DNA of 64,000 bases. It comes from Paludibacter jiangxiensis. Lineage in GTDB: Bacteria; Bacteroidota; Bacteroidia; Bacteroidales; Paludibacteraceae. The DNA is taken from NCBI GenBank assembly GCA_945870155.1, contig CAMBSB010000005.1, positions 1 through 64,000 of the forward strand, read 5' to 3'. Each line of letters begins with the position of its first letter. The first letter of the stretch is position 1. Position numbers and translations under genes: made by a program. Below, piece by piece: positions 32,833 to 43,347 of the stretch. The notes below the pieces were generated by a model that did no database searches, was not told the origin of the DNA, and saw nothing but the letters and a program-made list of their open reading frames with translations.

Positions 32833-35643
32833 ATGGAATTGAAATATCAAAAACTGATTGCCAAATTATCGGAAACAATAGATTCGAATCGAATTATTAC
32901 CAACAAAGCTAAACGGTTGGCCTATGGCACAGATGCCAGTTTCTACAGATTGATACCCGAGCTGGTTGTATTATCGCATAACGAAACTGAAGTTGCGGAA
33001 ATACTTAAACAAGCAAACGCGTTCAATATTGCTGTAACTTTTAGAGCTGCAGGCACCAGTTTATCAGGTCAGGCTATTTCAGATTCGGTACTAATAGTGG
33101 CAACACACGGTTGGAAAAACCATACAATTTTCAATAACAATTCGCTAATTTCTTTAGACCCGGGAATCATTGGATCAAAAGCAAACTCACTTTTAGCTCC
33201 TATGGGTTTGAAAATTGGTCCGGATCCGGCATCAATTGCGAGTGCTATGATTGGTGGAATTGTTGCCAATAATGCAAGTGGAATGTGTTGTGGTACTGCC
33301 CAAAATTCCTACCGCACCATTTCAAATATTAAAATAATATTTTACGATGGAGTAATGCTCAACACGGCCGATGAAAATAGTATTGCTCAATTTAAAGACA
33401 AACATCCGGAAATAATATCTGAAATCATAAATTTACGCAACGAAATAAAACTTGACACAGCTCTTTACCAACAAATAAAAGCGAAATATAAAATTAAGAA
33501 TACAACCGGCTATAGCATCAATGCATTGATCGATTTTGATGACCCAATTGACATCATTAAACACCTTATGGTTGGATCTGAGGGAACATTGGGCTTTATT
33601 TCAAATGTTACGCTAAAAACTATAGTCGACGAAAAGTATAAATCGTGCACGTTGATGATTTTCAACACAATAAAAGATGCTTGTGATGCTACTTTTTTGC
33701 TTAAATCGGCACCTGTCGCAGCTGTAGAACTGCTTGATAGAGACTCCATTCGATCAGTTGAGGATGATCCTGAATCACCTGAATATTTTAAAACTTTGCC
33801 CGAAAGTGCATGTGTCCTGTTGGTTGAATGTCGCGATAATAATATTGATAAACTGAGCGAGAAACAGACAGAAATCCGAAAAACGATTCAATCAATTCCT
33901 ACTATTTTTCCTTACGAATTTACCTCCGTTCAAAAAGAATACGATTACAATTGGAAAGCTCGCAAAGGTCTATTGCCAACAGTTGGAAGTTTACGTAAAA
34001 CCGGCACCACAGTTATTATTGAAGATGTGGCTTTTCCTCTAGAAAGTTTGGCAAATGCAACTGTTGATTTAAAGAAATTGTTTAAAAAATACGAATATAA
34101 TGATGCTTATCTTTTTGGACATGCGCTCGAAGGTAACCTGCATTTTGTTTTCTCTCAAGATTTTTCGATTGAGAAAGAAGTAAAACGCTATGCTGATCTG
34201 ATGGCTGATTTAGCCCTATTGGTCGTTGATAAATACAATGGATCGCTTAAAGCTGAACATGGCACAGGCCGAAATATGGCTCCTTTTGTGGAAAAAGAAT
34301 GGGGACAAAAGGCTTACGAAATAATGAAACGGATTAAAACAATTTTCGACCCACAAAACATAATTAATCCGGGTGTGCTTATCAATACAGATTCAAATAT
34401 CCACCTTAAAAATCTGAAACCATTACCTGCTGTTAGCGAGATAGTTGATAAATGTATGGAATGTGGTTTTTGTGAGCCAAACTGCGTGGCCGAAGGACTA
34501 ACACTTTCGCCTCGGCAACGCATTGTTCTTGCTCGCGAAATAAGCAGTTTGGAAAAATCGAGAACAAATCCAAAAGAATTGGCATTGCTAATTAAAGATG
34601 CTCAATACCTGATTGATGATACTTGTGCTGTTGATGGTTTATGCTCATTATCTTGTCCTGTAAAAATAAACACAGGCTTGTTTGTAAAAGAATGGCGGGC
34701 AAAAAATATTAGCAAAACAGGCAGCAAAATAGCAAGTACACTTGCTAAAAATATGGACAATGTAACTTCTACTATGCGTTTTTCGTTGGACACGGTGGCA
34801 TTTTTCCAAAAAGTGATTGGCGATAATGCCATGAGTGCTATTGCTGGTACAGCTCGTAAATTATCGGGAGGAGCCATTCCTTTGTGGACACCTTCTATGC
34901 CTTCAGGAGCTCCAAAAACTCCAAAATGTAAAAGTGTTGCCGATAACAAAGTGGTGTATTTTCCTTCGTGCATCAACCGCAGCATGGGAAAATCGAAACT
35001 GTACGACCCCAACGAAGTAGCTTTGGTCGATAAAACAGTTGAACTATTACAACGAGCCGGATTTACTGTTGTTTTTCCCGATAATGTTGAAAATTTATGC
35101 TGTGGAATGCCTTTTACAAGCAAAGGTTTTACAGAGCAAGGCAAAGCAAAATCAGATGAATTGGAAGCAGCATTGATGAAGGTTTCCGAAAATGGAAAAT
35201 TACCTGTGCTTTACGATATGAGTCCCTGTTTCAATTCGTCGAAAGAGCATTTTAATTCAAATCTTACAATAATCGACCCCATTGAGTTTATGCTCGATTA
35301 TGTCATGCCACGTCTCAAGGTAACACATAAAAAAGAGCTCGTAACCGTTTTCCCGGTATGCTCAGTCAAGAAAATTAATATGACTGATAAATTGTTGGCT
35401 CTGTCAAATTTATGTGCCAAAAAAGTAGTATTGGTCGAAAGTAATTGTTGTGGTTTTGCTGGCGATAGGGGTTTTACCGTTCCCGAATTAAACGAACATG
35501 GACTAAAAGAACTGAAAGGGCAAATTCCCACAAATTGCAAAGAAGGCTATTCCACCAGTCGCACTTGCGAAATAGGCATGGAAACGCACAGCGGAATTAA
35601 CTTTAAATCGATATTTTATCTGATTGATGAAGTGACAAAATAA
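32833..35643 (+). CDS. FAD-linked oxidase with Fe-S and CCG domains (D-lactate dehydrogenase type)
   Basis: The 936-residue protein fuses a PCMH-type FAD domain (A-A-G-T-S-L-S-G-Q near residue 75), its C-terminal cap (G-H-A-L-E-G-N-L-H near 430) and a two-cluster ferredoxin domain (C541-M-E-C-G-F-C-E-P-N-C and C598-A-V-D-G-L-C-S-L-S-C-P). Two CCG repeats follow (Cys756-Cys757 and Cys872-Cys873). This is the layout of single-chain quinone-linked D-lactate or related 2-hydroxyacid dehydrogenases, probably on the cytoplasmic side of the membrane. D-lactate as substrate is the best guess; glycolate or 2-hydroxyglutarate cannot be excluded. An exact TACTTTTG -7 box lies at 32720-32727, giving a leader of about 100 nt. 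The NmrA-like gene follows after 27 nt. Confidence 0.85.
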   Translation: MELKYQKLIAKLSETIDSNRIITNKAKRLAYGTDASFYRLIPELVVLSHNETEVAEILKQANAFNIAVTFRAAGTSLSGQAISDSVLIVATHGWKNHTIFNNNSLISLDPGIIGSKANSLLAPMGLKIGPDPASIASAMIGGIVANNASGMCCGTAQNSYRTISNIKIIFYDGVMLNTADENSIAQFKDKHPEIISEIINLRNEIKLDTALYQQIKAKYKIKNTTGYSINALIDFDDPIDIIKHLMVGSEGTLGFISNVTLKTIVDEKYKSCTLMIFNTIKDACDATFLLKSAPVAAVELLDRDSIRSVEDDPESPEYFKTLPESACVLLVECRDNNIDKLSEKQTEIRKTIQSIPTIFPYEFTSVQKEYDYNWKARKGLLPTVGSLRKTGTTVIIEDVAFPLESLANATVDLKKLFKKYEYNDAYLFGHALEGNLHFVFSQDFSIEKEVKRYADLMADLALLVVDKYNGSLKAEHGTGRNMAPFVEKEWGQKAYEIMKRIKTIFDPQNIINPGVLINTDSNIHLKNLKPLPAVSEIVDKCMECGFCEPNCVAEGLTLSPRQRIVLAREISSLEKSRTNPKELALLIKDAQYLIDDTCAVDGLCSLSCPVKINTGLFVKEWRAKNISKTGSKIASTLAKNMDNVTSTMRFSLDTVAFFQKVIGDNAMSAIAGTARKLSGGAIPLWTPSMPSGAPKTPKCKSVADNKVVYFPSCINRSMGKSKLYDPNEVALVDKTVELLQRAGFTVVFPDNVENLCCGMPFTSKGFTEQGKAKSDELEAALMKVSENGKLPVLYDMSPCFNSSKEHFNSNLTIIDPIEFMLDYVMPRLKVTHKKELVTVFPVCSVKKINMTDKLLALSNLCAKKVVLVESNCCGFAGDRGFTVPELNEHGLKELKGQIPTNCKEGYSTSRTCEIGMETHSGINFKSIFYLIDEVTK

Positions 35644-35670
35644 ATTTTTTTATACAGAAATACAATCTAA

Positions 35671-36543
35671 ATGAAACGTATACTTATAACAGGAGCAACC
35701 GGAAATGTTGGCAGTGAAGTGATTCGGTTTTTAATGGACTTAAACAGTGATAATGAAATCATTGCAGGTGTACGTGATATTACTAAAGCTGAAAGAAATT
35801 TCCTGAAATTTCCCAAATTAAAATTTGTAAATTTTGATTTTGAAGATCAAGATACTTATGAAAAGGCTTTAACCGGAATTGATAGCATTTTTTTGCTGCG
35901 ACCTCCACACATTTCGGATGTTGATAAATACTTCAGACCACTGATTAATTCAATTAAAAATAATGGTATTTCCAAACTTGTCTTCCTATCCGTTCAGGGA
36001 GCTGAAAAAAGCAAAATAATTCCACATAATAAAATTGAGAAATTGATTATTGAGTCGGGTTGTGAATATATTTTTCTGCGACCAAGCTACTTTATGCAAA
36101 ACTTGACCACAACTTTAATTCAAGATATACGAACAAAAAACAAAATCATTTTACCTGCCGGTAAAGGCATATTCAATTGGATTGATGTAGAAAATATTGG
36201 AGAGACTTTAGCCATTTTACTCTTAGGTTTTTCAGATTTTAAGAATCAATCCATCGAACTAACCGGTTATGAAAATCTTGATTTCTTTACAGTTGTAAAC
36301 CTAATAAACAAAACACTAAATTCAAATATCACTTTTCAAAATGTTTCACCTTTTAAATTTTACACAATAAAGAAAAACGAAGGACTTAACAAAGGATTGA
36401 TTATAGTGATGATAATGCTACATTTTTTACCACGATTTCAAAAACCACCAAAAATTTCATGCTTTTACGAGAAAATAACAGGCAAAAGACCAACAACTTT
36501 AAGTGAATTTATTCAACGAGATGGTTATCAATTCATCATTTAA
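35671..36543 (+). CDS. NmrA-like NAD(P)-binding oxidoreductase
   Basis: The 290-residue atypical SDR begins R-I-L-I-T-G-A-T-G-N-V-G-S, the GxxGxxG dinucleotide motif. It keeps the layout of the NmrA/quinone-oxidoreductase-2 group (residues 1-250), including F-L-R-P-S-Y-F-M-Q-N near 140. The classical Y-x-x-x-K catalytic pair is not evident, so it may be a redox sensor rather than an enzyme. It follows the D-lactate dehydrogenase-type gene by 27 nt and is probably co-transcribed. It ends 13 nt from the convergent sulfatase stop, with no terminator between. Confidence 0.8.
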   Translation: MKRILITGATGNVGSEVIRFLMDLNSDNEIIAGVRDITKAERNFLKFPKLKFVNFDFEDQDTYEKALTGIDSIFLLRPPHISDVDKYFRPLINSIKNNGISKLVFLSVQGAEKSKIIPHNKIEKLIIESGCEYIFLRPSYFMQNLTTTLIQDIRTKNKIILPAGKGIFNWIDVENIGETLAILLLGFSDFKNQSIELTGYENLDFFTVVNLINKTLNSNITFQNVSPFKFYTIKKNEGLNKGLIIVMIMLHFLPRFQKPPKISCFYEKITGKRPTTLSEFIQRDGYQFII

Positions 36544-36556
36544 TAAAATTTATCAA

Positions 36557-38086
36557 TTATTTCCCTTTCACAGCATCTAGTTTGCTTTTGAGCTCCGCTA
36601 CTTTTTTCGGATTTGTGGCAGCCACATTGGTTTTTTCGCCAGGATCCAATTTCAAGTTATATAATTGCTCTGCATTTAAGTTGCCTAGTTCAATGTTTGT
36701 ATCTTTATTCATTTTGGCACCTTTGCTTGGCTCAATATATTTCCAATCGCCGACTATAATCGACAAGGAGTTGTTAATGTTTTGTTTAACTACATAGCTT
36801 CTGTTTTTCTTGTTTTTGCCGAGCATGGTTTTTAAACCGTTCTGACTGTCGGGAGCTTCGCCATGTTTAAACTGATAGCCAGCTAATGATGCAAACGAAG
36901 CATACCAATCGAGTTGAGTTACTAAAGCTGGCGAAACGCTTGGTTTAACTTTTCCTGTCCAGCGCACAATCTGTGGAACATGTGTGCCTGCTTCAAAACT
37001 ACTGTATTTTCCACCACGGAATGGCCCCCAAGGTTTGTGGTCGCCAAGCAATTTTACCGCCTGATCCTGATAGCCATCATCAACAACAGGACCATTATCG
37101 CTGGATAAAATTACCAATGTATTATCATCCAAATTAAGCTCTTTGAGTTTTGCCATTACCTGACCTACTGTCCAGTCGAATTCCACAAGTGCATCGCCAC
37201 GCGGCCCCAAGCCACTTTTACCTACAAAGCGAGGATGCGGTACGCGCGGAACATGAACATCTTGTGTCCCGAAATAAAGGAAAAACGGTTGATTTTTGTT
37301 GTTTTCGATAAATTGTAAAGCTTTAACCGTAATGCTGTCGGCAATATTTTCATCCACCCACAAAGCAGACTTGCCACCTTTCATAAATCCAATGCGTGAA
37401 ATACCATTTACAATAGCCTGATTATGACCATGACTTGGATGCATGCGGAGTAATTCAGGATTGTCTTTTCCGGTAGGTTCACCATCAAAGTTTTTAATAT
37501 AACTTACTGCAATAGGATCGTTGGGATCGAGATTCACCACACGTCCGTTTTCCATAAAAACACAAGGCGTTCTATCACCAGTTGCAGCCAAAATATACGA
37601 ATAATCAAAACCAAGTTCCTTTAATCCGGGAGTTATCAGTCCATTCCAGTTCTGTTTGCTTGTTTCGCTACCCAAACCCAAATGCCACTTTCCAACTGCA
37701 CCGGTTTTGTAACCCATAGCTTGCATCATGCGTGGTATGGTGTGTTGTTCCGGTTTAATAATCATAGCAGCATCCCCCGCAGCAATTCCAGTTCCTTCTT
37801 TGCGCCACGCATATTCGCCGGTGAGTAATGCATAGCGCGATGGTGTGCTGGTAGCAGCTCCGCAATGCGAATTTGTAAAACGCACCCCTTCGGCAGCCAA
37901 TTTATCGACATTGGGCGTTTGTACTTTCGAATAACCATAGCAACTTAGGTCACCGTAGCCAATATCGTCGGCATAAATTATTACAATATTGGGTTTTGTT
38001 TGTTTCTTCTCTTTAGCATTGCCTGCCGATAAAGTGAAAGGCAAAATTGTAAGACCTGTGTAAGATAAGATGCTTAGTTTTTTCAT
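36557..38086 (-). CDS. Ser-type sulfatase (arylsulfatase family S1)
   Basis: I start at 38086 (M-K-K-L-S-I-L), which opens a signal peptide, instead of the longer frame from 38119. The exported protein is 509 residues. Metal-binding D-D (residues 40-41) lies in I-I-Y-A-D-D-I-G-Y-G-D, and the sulfatase signature is S80-T-P-S-R with Y-A-L-L-T-G after it. The modified residue is serine, not cysteine, so activation to formylglycine would need an anaerobic (anSME) maturase, which is not in this window. The enzyme would remove sulfate from host or algal glycans; the substrate is unknown. A CAAAATTA element at 38124-38131 (TAATTTTG on the coding strand) is a likely -7 box. Confidence 0.87.
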   Translation of the reverse strand: MKKLSILSYTGLTILPFTLSAGNAKEKKQTKPNIVIIYADDIGYGDLSCYGYSKVQTPNVDKLAAEGVRFTNSHCGAATSTPSRYALLTGEYAWRKEGTGIAAGDAAMIIKPEQHTIPRMMQAMGYKTGAVGKWHLGLGSETSKQNWNGLITPGLKELGFDYSYILAATGDRTPCVFMENGRVVNLDPNDPIAVSYIKNFDGEPTGKDNPELLRMHPSHGHNQAIVNGISRIGFMKGGKSALWVDENIADSITVKALQFIENNKNQPFFLYFGTQDVHVPRVPHPRFVGKSGLGPRGDALVEFDWTVGQVMAKLKELNLDDNTLVILSSDNGPVVDDGYQDQAVKLLGDHKPWGPFRGGKYSSFEAGTHVPQIVRWTGKVKPSVSPALVTQLDWYASFASLAGYQFKHGEAPDSQNGLKTMLGKNKKNRSYVVKQNINNSLSIIVGDWKYIEPSKGAKMNKDTNIELGNLNAEQLYNLKLDPGEKTNVAATNPKKVAELKSKLDAVKGK

Positions 38087-38119
38087 TATAAAATTTGTAT
38101 TTGCTATTTTAAAAACCAA

Positions 38120-38430
38120 AACACAAAATTACAACAAAAAAACGGTTTAGGAGGTTGATATATAAGTCAAAAAGTTGTATTAATAGACCAAAGAAACAGA
38201 AATAATTCAACTAAACTCACTTACAATAAATATTTCAGAAGAAATACACCGCAACTTAAATAAATTTTCAACCCTCAATAAATTCAGGTTAGTTGCGCTA
38301 AAAAATCGCTACAACAGTTTACTTAAAATGCTTTGTTGTCTGCCGCAACCGCAACACAGTAACCAAGTGTTGTTTTGCTAAAACAATTGCTAATATAATA
38401 CAATTAGGTTAGACATATGTTAGATATACA
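38120..38430. other. Intergenic spacer between sulfatase and res
   Basis: It holds the sulfatase -7 candidate at 38124-38131. I recognise no frame, repeat or RNA in the rest; the res terminator follows at 38431-38465. Confidence 0.5.
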
Positions 38431-38465
38431 ACCAAAAAAGACCCACACTCCTCGTGTCAGTCTTT
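38431..38465 (-). terminator. Terminator of the mod-res operon
   Basis: On the minus strand AAAGAC-TG-ACAC (loop GAGGA) GTGT-GG-GTCTTT is followed by a six-base T-run. It stands 48 nt beyond the res stop codon. Confidence 0.78.
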
Positions 38466-38512
38466 CATTTTCAGCAGTCGGGATGAAGTTGGTTTTAAAT
38501 GGGAATAAACAG

Positions 38513-41302
38513 CTAAACCTGAACCCCAAATGTTTCTGAAATTTTCATTTTAAACTGATTTGAAACTGCAGCATTATACAGCGGTAATCCAACCAATCTA
38601 TAATCTTTGTTTTCGGCTTTAAGTAATGAGTTTTGAGAATATTTTTCGCTAATTTCCTTTAAGAACACTTCTTTCCAACCTTCTTTTCCATCAACAAAAC
38701 CTCCTGAGGCATCCTTAAACTGACTTCCTTTTGGCTCAATAAATACCTGATAATAAAGCTGTTCTGAATTTTGCCTTAAAAACAATATAAAATCGGGCAT
38801 GAAACCCCTGCCTTGTTTGAAATCATATATTTTATACACCTCTTCGTTGCGCAATAAATACACTTGATCAAACTTTTCTTTGAAGTTTACAATTGTATTT
38901 TCAATAAATTTCATCAAACTTACTTCTTCGCTTGTACCATAAAAATTATCCAACACATACCAATCTTTTTTGACTAACTCATTTGCATAACCCGTAATTT
39001 TTGTTTCTTCAACCACTGAGATTGTTTTTGGTTCTGTGAAATACGAATTGAATTTTGTTTTTTTGAATTCAGTTCCAATGTAAGGATTTGAATATTCTTT
39101 TAAAACGACTTCAATTTTTTCGAAAAAACGAATCAAAATATTTAGTTGTGCTAATGGCTCAATTTTAGCTACTTCCATAATATGTCCGGGAACAATAACT
39201 TTTATTGGAAAATCACCCAAAAATTCATTATTTACAATGTCATCTATTGACTCAATACTCAGTTCATCTTTTAGTTTTTCAAATCTAAAAATTGATTTAT
39301 CCTTTTTAGCATGAATATTAATTGCTTTTCGGATAATGTGTTTTTGAAATGAATTAAGAGTCAATTTCAATGTTCTTTTCTCTTCACTTTCACTCAAATA
39401 GCGAGTTTCGTCATTAACCTCATCTACAATTACTTTGGTTTCCTTCAAAACAAAAACTTGAACATTATATTCAAAATCAAAGTTATCTTTTTCTAACTTT
39501 TGCTTCCGCCGATTAGGATTTTCGATACGCTCATTGCCAAAAAGCTCCAATTGCGAGAATGGACTTTCTGATAAATTTGGATGATATTCAGCCTTAAAAT
39601 CAAATGTCAATTGTACTTTTTCTTTATCAGGCAAAAGCTCTTGTCTTTTAAGCTCATTCTTTAATTCGTTTATGTATTTTTCATCATTATCGCTGTGAAA
39701 ATAAAACTCTTCCAACACTCTCAAATCATTTGTCAAATCCTTGTCGAACTTACGTTTATTTGGAATTTTATCCTCGTATTTAAATGGATAATATCGAACA
39801 CCACGACCAATTAACTGAACTTCCGAAACCGTTGATTGACCGGCTTTTCTATCTCCTTTATCATCTTTTCCTTCGTCTCGCCCCTGGTACATCCGAACAA
39901 TATCGAACAAATTCAACACATCCCAGCCTTCGGTTAATCTTTTTACGGTAAAAATGGCTGTAATGTGATTGGATTTATCTTCCAAATTATTCAACAGTCG
40001 CTCCGTTTCCTGGTCTGTTTTTTCTTTCGTTTTTGTTCCGGTTTTCGAATTAGTTATAATGCAATTACGCTCACAAAAAGCATATTTCAGGTATTCAATC
40101 ACCTCATTCAATGCAATTTGCTTATCATCAATATAACGCTTAATGTCAATAATTCGGCTCTGTCCTTTTAGGTAGGTTTCGGTTACACTAAATAATGATT
40201 TTTCATCAAACTCATGTAAAAACGAAAAATCATCAACGCCTAAATTCCGGATAATATCCTGAAAAAGTTCGTAATCTTTTTGTGAGTTTTCATCTTTCGT
40301 TTGGTCAACATATTTGCTTCTAAAAAGAATAACAGGCTTTAAATCAATGCCATTCGAAGTAGCTATGTGCTGCCGATACCAGTTAAACAAAAGTGCCTGA
40401 AGTACCCGTTTTTTCTTATCGAACGACGAAGTTACCAAATTTATTTCTTTGGTATAACCTGCTTTCAAAAAATCTTTTAAATCGAATTTGTAGATAATTT
40501 TATCCTGATATTTCTTTACAACTTCGGTATTGGTTGGAACAGTAGCTGTAAATTCCAACAATACATTTCTGTTTTCAATTTCACTATCAACTCCATCGCG
40601 TTTTAAGATGCGGTTTATCACCGTATTTTCCCAACTTCGTTCGATATCCTCTTCGCTTGCACCATCTTTAAGTTCGGTAAATAATTCCAATTGCGTTTGA
40701 ACGCCTTTTGATTTTTTGGTGGTTGCGTTCAGATTATGGGCTTCATCGCCGAGCAAAACCAAATCACGTTTCAAAAGGTCATCCAAAAAAATGGCATTTT
40801 CCTTTACAAGATATACTGCATTATGTAATTTATGTATGGTTGTAAATATAATTTCCACATCATCATTTTGATTCGAAAATGTTTCTACCTTCCTTATGTT
40901 TACAGTTTTATCATCAATTACAATTGTTTGATTGTATTGATATTTGTTGTGTGTGGGGTCGATAAGGTTACTTTCGGTTTTACCAACCAAGGTGTTTTGA
41001 TTTACAAAAAAGATAAAATTACGATATCCTTGTTTGTAGTAATACAACACGAGCGAAGCCATTACCAGCGTTTTTCCGGTTCCGGTAGCCATGTTGAACA
41101 TCAAATGTGTTGCTTCTGTTTTTTGCTCGGCTTCTTTTATTTTCTGGAATGTAAGAAAATGCTCAATACTCGCACGTTGCCAATCGAATAACGGATATTT
41201 AATATTCTCTATAATATATTGATAGTCTGCAGGTTTTATTCTTGGAATATCTAAATCATACGCCCTCGACTTGAGCGATTCAAACATATATTGCTCTGCC
41301 AT
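38513..41302 (-). CDS. res: Type III restriction enzyme, Res subunit
   Basis: The 929-residue protein has superfamily 2 helicase motifs: A-T-G-T-G-K-T at 72-78 (Walker A), the D-E-A-H box at 186-189 and Q-L-I-G-R-G-V-R-Y (motif VI) in the middle. At the C-terminus is a PD-(D/E)xK nuclease site: D837 in M-P-D-F-I-L-F-L, then E856-P-K858. This is the type III Res arrangement: ATP-driven translocation and cleavage in complex with Mod. It begins 3 nt after the mod stop codon, so the two are translationally coupled. Length is within the family range and all motifs are intact, so the nuclease is probably functional. Confidence 0.93.
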   Translation of the reverse strand: MAEQYMFESLKSRAYDLDIPRIKPADYQYIIENIKYPLFDWQRASIEHFLTFQKIKEAEQKTEATHLMFNMATGTGKTLVMASLVLYYYKQGYRNFIFFVNQNTLVGKTESNLIDPTHNKYQYNQTIVIDDKTVNIRKVETFSNQNDDVEIIFTTIHKLHNAVYLVKENAIFLDDLLKRDLVLLGDEAHNLNATTKKSKGVQTQLELFTELKDGASEEDIERSWENTVINRILKRDGVDSEIENRNVLLEFTATVPTNTEVVKKYQDKIIYKFDLKDFLKAGYTKEINLVTSSFDKKKRVLQALLFNWYRQHIATSNGIDLKPVILFRSKYVDQTKDENSQKDYELFQDIIRNLGVDDFSFLHEFDEKSLFSVTETYLKGQSRIIDIKRYIDDKQIALNEVIEYLKYAFCERNCIITNSKTGTKTKEKTDQETERLLNNLEDKSNHITAIFTVKRLTEGWDVLNLFDIVRMYQGRDEGKDDKGDRKAGQSTVSEVQLIGRGVRYYPFKYEDKIPNKRKFDKDLTNDLRVLEEFYFHSDNDEKYINELKNELKRQELLPDKEKVQLTFDFKAEYHPNLSESPFSQLELFGNERIENPNRRKQKLEKDNFDFEYNVQVFVLKETKVIVDEVNDETRYLSESEEKRTLKLTLNSFQKHIIRKAINIHAKKDKSIFRFEKLKDELSIESIDDIVNNEFLGDFPIKVIVPGHIMEVAKIEPLAQLNILIRFFEKIEVVLKEYSNPYIGTEFKKTKFNSYFTEPKTISVVEETKITGYANELVKKDWYVLDNFYGTSEEVSLMKFIENTIVNFKEKFDQVYLLRNEEVYKIYDFKQGRGFMPDFILFLRQNSEQLYYQVFIEPKGSQFKDASGGFVDGKEGWKEVFLKEISEKYSQNSLLKAENKDYRLVGLPLYNAAVSNQFKMKISETFGVQV

Positions 41303-41305
41303 AAT

Positions 41306-43333
41306 TTAGTCTTTAATTTGGTAAAAGTCTTTGGTTAGCGATATGTCTGACGCTGAAAGCTTATAACGTTTGTCTTCCATTTCACTCACATTCACATACA
41401 TTTGGTTCAAATCGAGCATCTTACAAAACATTTCTTTCTGTTTCAATAACGGTAGTTTAATAAAGTTTTCTTCTTTACAAACTTTTTCCTTAAATTCCTT
41501 GATTCGAACATTATAGTGCAGGAAAAACTCTTCGAACAGCACATCAAACAAACGTAGCAATTCCTCGTAACTCTCACATTCCAAAATCAATTCTTTGGCT
41601 TGTTCGTTGTTTTTGGCTAATTCCAGATAAACAAATGAACCACCACCTTTCCAATTAACAGTTGTGGATATGCCTGTTCCGTCCTTTTGAATAACATTAT
41701 TTAATCGTTTTAAAGACAAATCAATCTGATTTTGCATTTGCTCTACACCAATATATTGTCTGCCTATTTTATGACAAACTGCGGCTGTAGTTCCACTTCC
41801 TAAATGAAAGTCTAATACCATTTCATTTTTGTTTGAAAAAAGTTCAATTAAAAACATTAATAGTTCCTCTGGCTTCTTGCCATTTCTAAATTCAACTCCA
41901 CCTTGTTTTGATACGTTATTGTATTCTTTCTCAAAGTTATAAAAGTTTGGGTATTGTTTTCTAGTACTATCAGAACTAGTTGGCATACCTTGAAAATACC
42001 CTCCATTTTTATTGCCTTTTGGTGCAGAATAAAAATATCTATGGTTAATTGCATCATCTCCCATATCTGGTACCTTAAATAAAGTTTCAGGTGGATATCC
42101 TACTAAACCCTCTAAATGTTTAACGAAAAATCTTCCACTACTATTTTTTTCTCTAATTGACCCTCGAATACTTATCTTTTTTAAGGCATCTTTATTAGGT
42201 TCAACTATTTCAACCTTATATTTATCAGGAGTATATACTTCGACAAGTTTATTATCAAACTGTATTTTTTCAGGAACGGCATCGGCATTAATATTTACTT
42301 CTAAGGTGTAATCATCAATAGTTTTAAGCTCCTCTTTGAATGGCATTTTCTTGTTAATATCGTTTGAATAAATTAAAATGTATTCAATAACATCATTAAA
42401 CTCTTTATCACCAGTAAGTGCTCTGTCGGGATGTCTTACTTGTATTACAAAATCACAAAGATGTTTTTCGAAAATATCATTTAGTAGTACTTTTAGGTAA
42501 GCAAATTGGTGAAAACTACACTGAGTATAAAAAATTGCCGATGGACACATTAATGCTTTTGCTGCTAAAACTCTATTCTTCATGAAAGTTAACCATGTTG
42601 AATGATTAAACGAATCATTATAAATAAAGCTGTCACTTCCAGTATTATAAGGTGGGTCAATACCAATTAATTTTACCTGTCCTTTAAACTCATTTTTCAA
42701 ACTATGCAAAGCCAACAGATTATTCCCCTTGATAATCAGATTGTCTTTTATAACTCCATTTTCATTACGAATAAATTTAGTTGGGATTTCTACTCCTTTT
42801 TGTGTATATTTCTTAATGTTGGTGAATGCTTTAGGTTCGAAAAGGCGGTCAATTTCATCGCGCGCTAACACTTCGTTGAAAAATATTTCCTTTCGCTTGG
42901 CTTGTTTCTCGTCGTATTCTGCCTTTTCTTGGTTAAATTCAAAATAAGTATCCATGCCTTCTTCGGTACTTTGTCCGCCTTCCAATACGCAGTCTTTATA
43001 CGGAAAATTTAGGACTACATCCTGATTTTCGTTCAGCATTTTGCTGCCAACAGCCAACCCTATCCGGTTTTCGTATTGGGTATATGAATTGTCAATTTTG
43101 TTTTCGTCCAGAAAAAACTTGAAGTCGTTGTGTTTGAATACAAACATATCTTTGATGCGAAGGAAGAAAGTGTTACGGGCTTTTTCGTCGGTGAGTAATA
43201 ATTCAATCAGTTTTTCGTCTAATTTATTTGCCAATTCACGAATCAAACTACCTCTTAGTTCATTATTTTCGTCAATTAATCGCTCATCGGTTTTGAGGAG
43301 ATTTTCAATGTGAGTTTTCAGTGAATTTGCCAT
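41306..43333 (-). CDS. mod: Type III DNA methyltransferase, Mod subunit
   Basis: I use the ATG at 43333 (M-A-N-S-L-K-T-H-I-E), giving 675 residues, because the 45 codons upstream to 43468 are translated from a palindromic repeat. Motif IV D-P-P-Y lies at 226-229 and the AdoMet motif D-F-H-L-G-S-G-T at 508-515. This order (IV before I) is that of beta-class N6-adenine methyltransferases of type III systems. The recognition sequence cannot be read from the protein. A central target-recognition region of about 270 residues separates the motifs. No simple-sequence tract for phase variation is seen in the gene. It forms one operon with res. Confidence 0.92.
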   Translation of the reverse strand: MANSLKTHIENLLKTDERLIDENNELRGSLIRELANKLDEKLIELLLTDEKARNTFFLRIKDMFVFKHNDFKFFLDENKIDNSYTQYENRIGLAVGSKMLNENQDVVLNFPYKDCVLEGGQSTEEGMDTYFEFNQEKAEYDEKQAKRKEIFFNEVLARDEIDRLFEPKAFTNIKKYTQKGVEIPTKFIRNENGVIKDNLIIKGNNLLALHSLKNEFKGQVKLIGIDPPYNTGSDSFIYNDSFNHSTWLTFMKNRVLAAKALMCPSAIFYTQCSFHQFAYLKVLLNDIFEKHLCDFVIQVRHPDRALTGDKEFNDVIEYILIYSNDINKKMPFKEELKTIDDYTLEVNINADAVPEKIQFDNKLVEVYTPDKYKVEIVEPNKDALKKISIRGSIREKNSSGRFFVKHLEGLVGYPPETLFKVPDMGDDAINHRYFYSAPKGNKNGGYFQGMPTSSDSTRKQYPNFYNFEKEYNNVSKQGGVEFRNGKKPEELLMFLIELFSNKNEMVLDFHLGSGTTAAVCHKIGRQYIGVEQMQNQIDLSLKRLNNVIQKDGTGISTTVNWKGGGSFVYLELAKNNEQAKELILECESYEELLRLFDVLFEEFFLHYNVRIKEFKEKVCKEENFIKLPLLKQKEMFCKMLDLNQMYVNVSEMEDKRYKLSASDISLTKDFYQIKD

Positions 43334-43347
43334 TGGTTTTTTGGGGG

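Noticed and set aside
34602-35144. 180-codon frame opposite the D-lactate dehydrogenase-type gene
   Set aside because: Antisense to the conserved Fe-S/CCG region; composition reflects the complement of the real gene.
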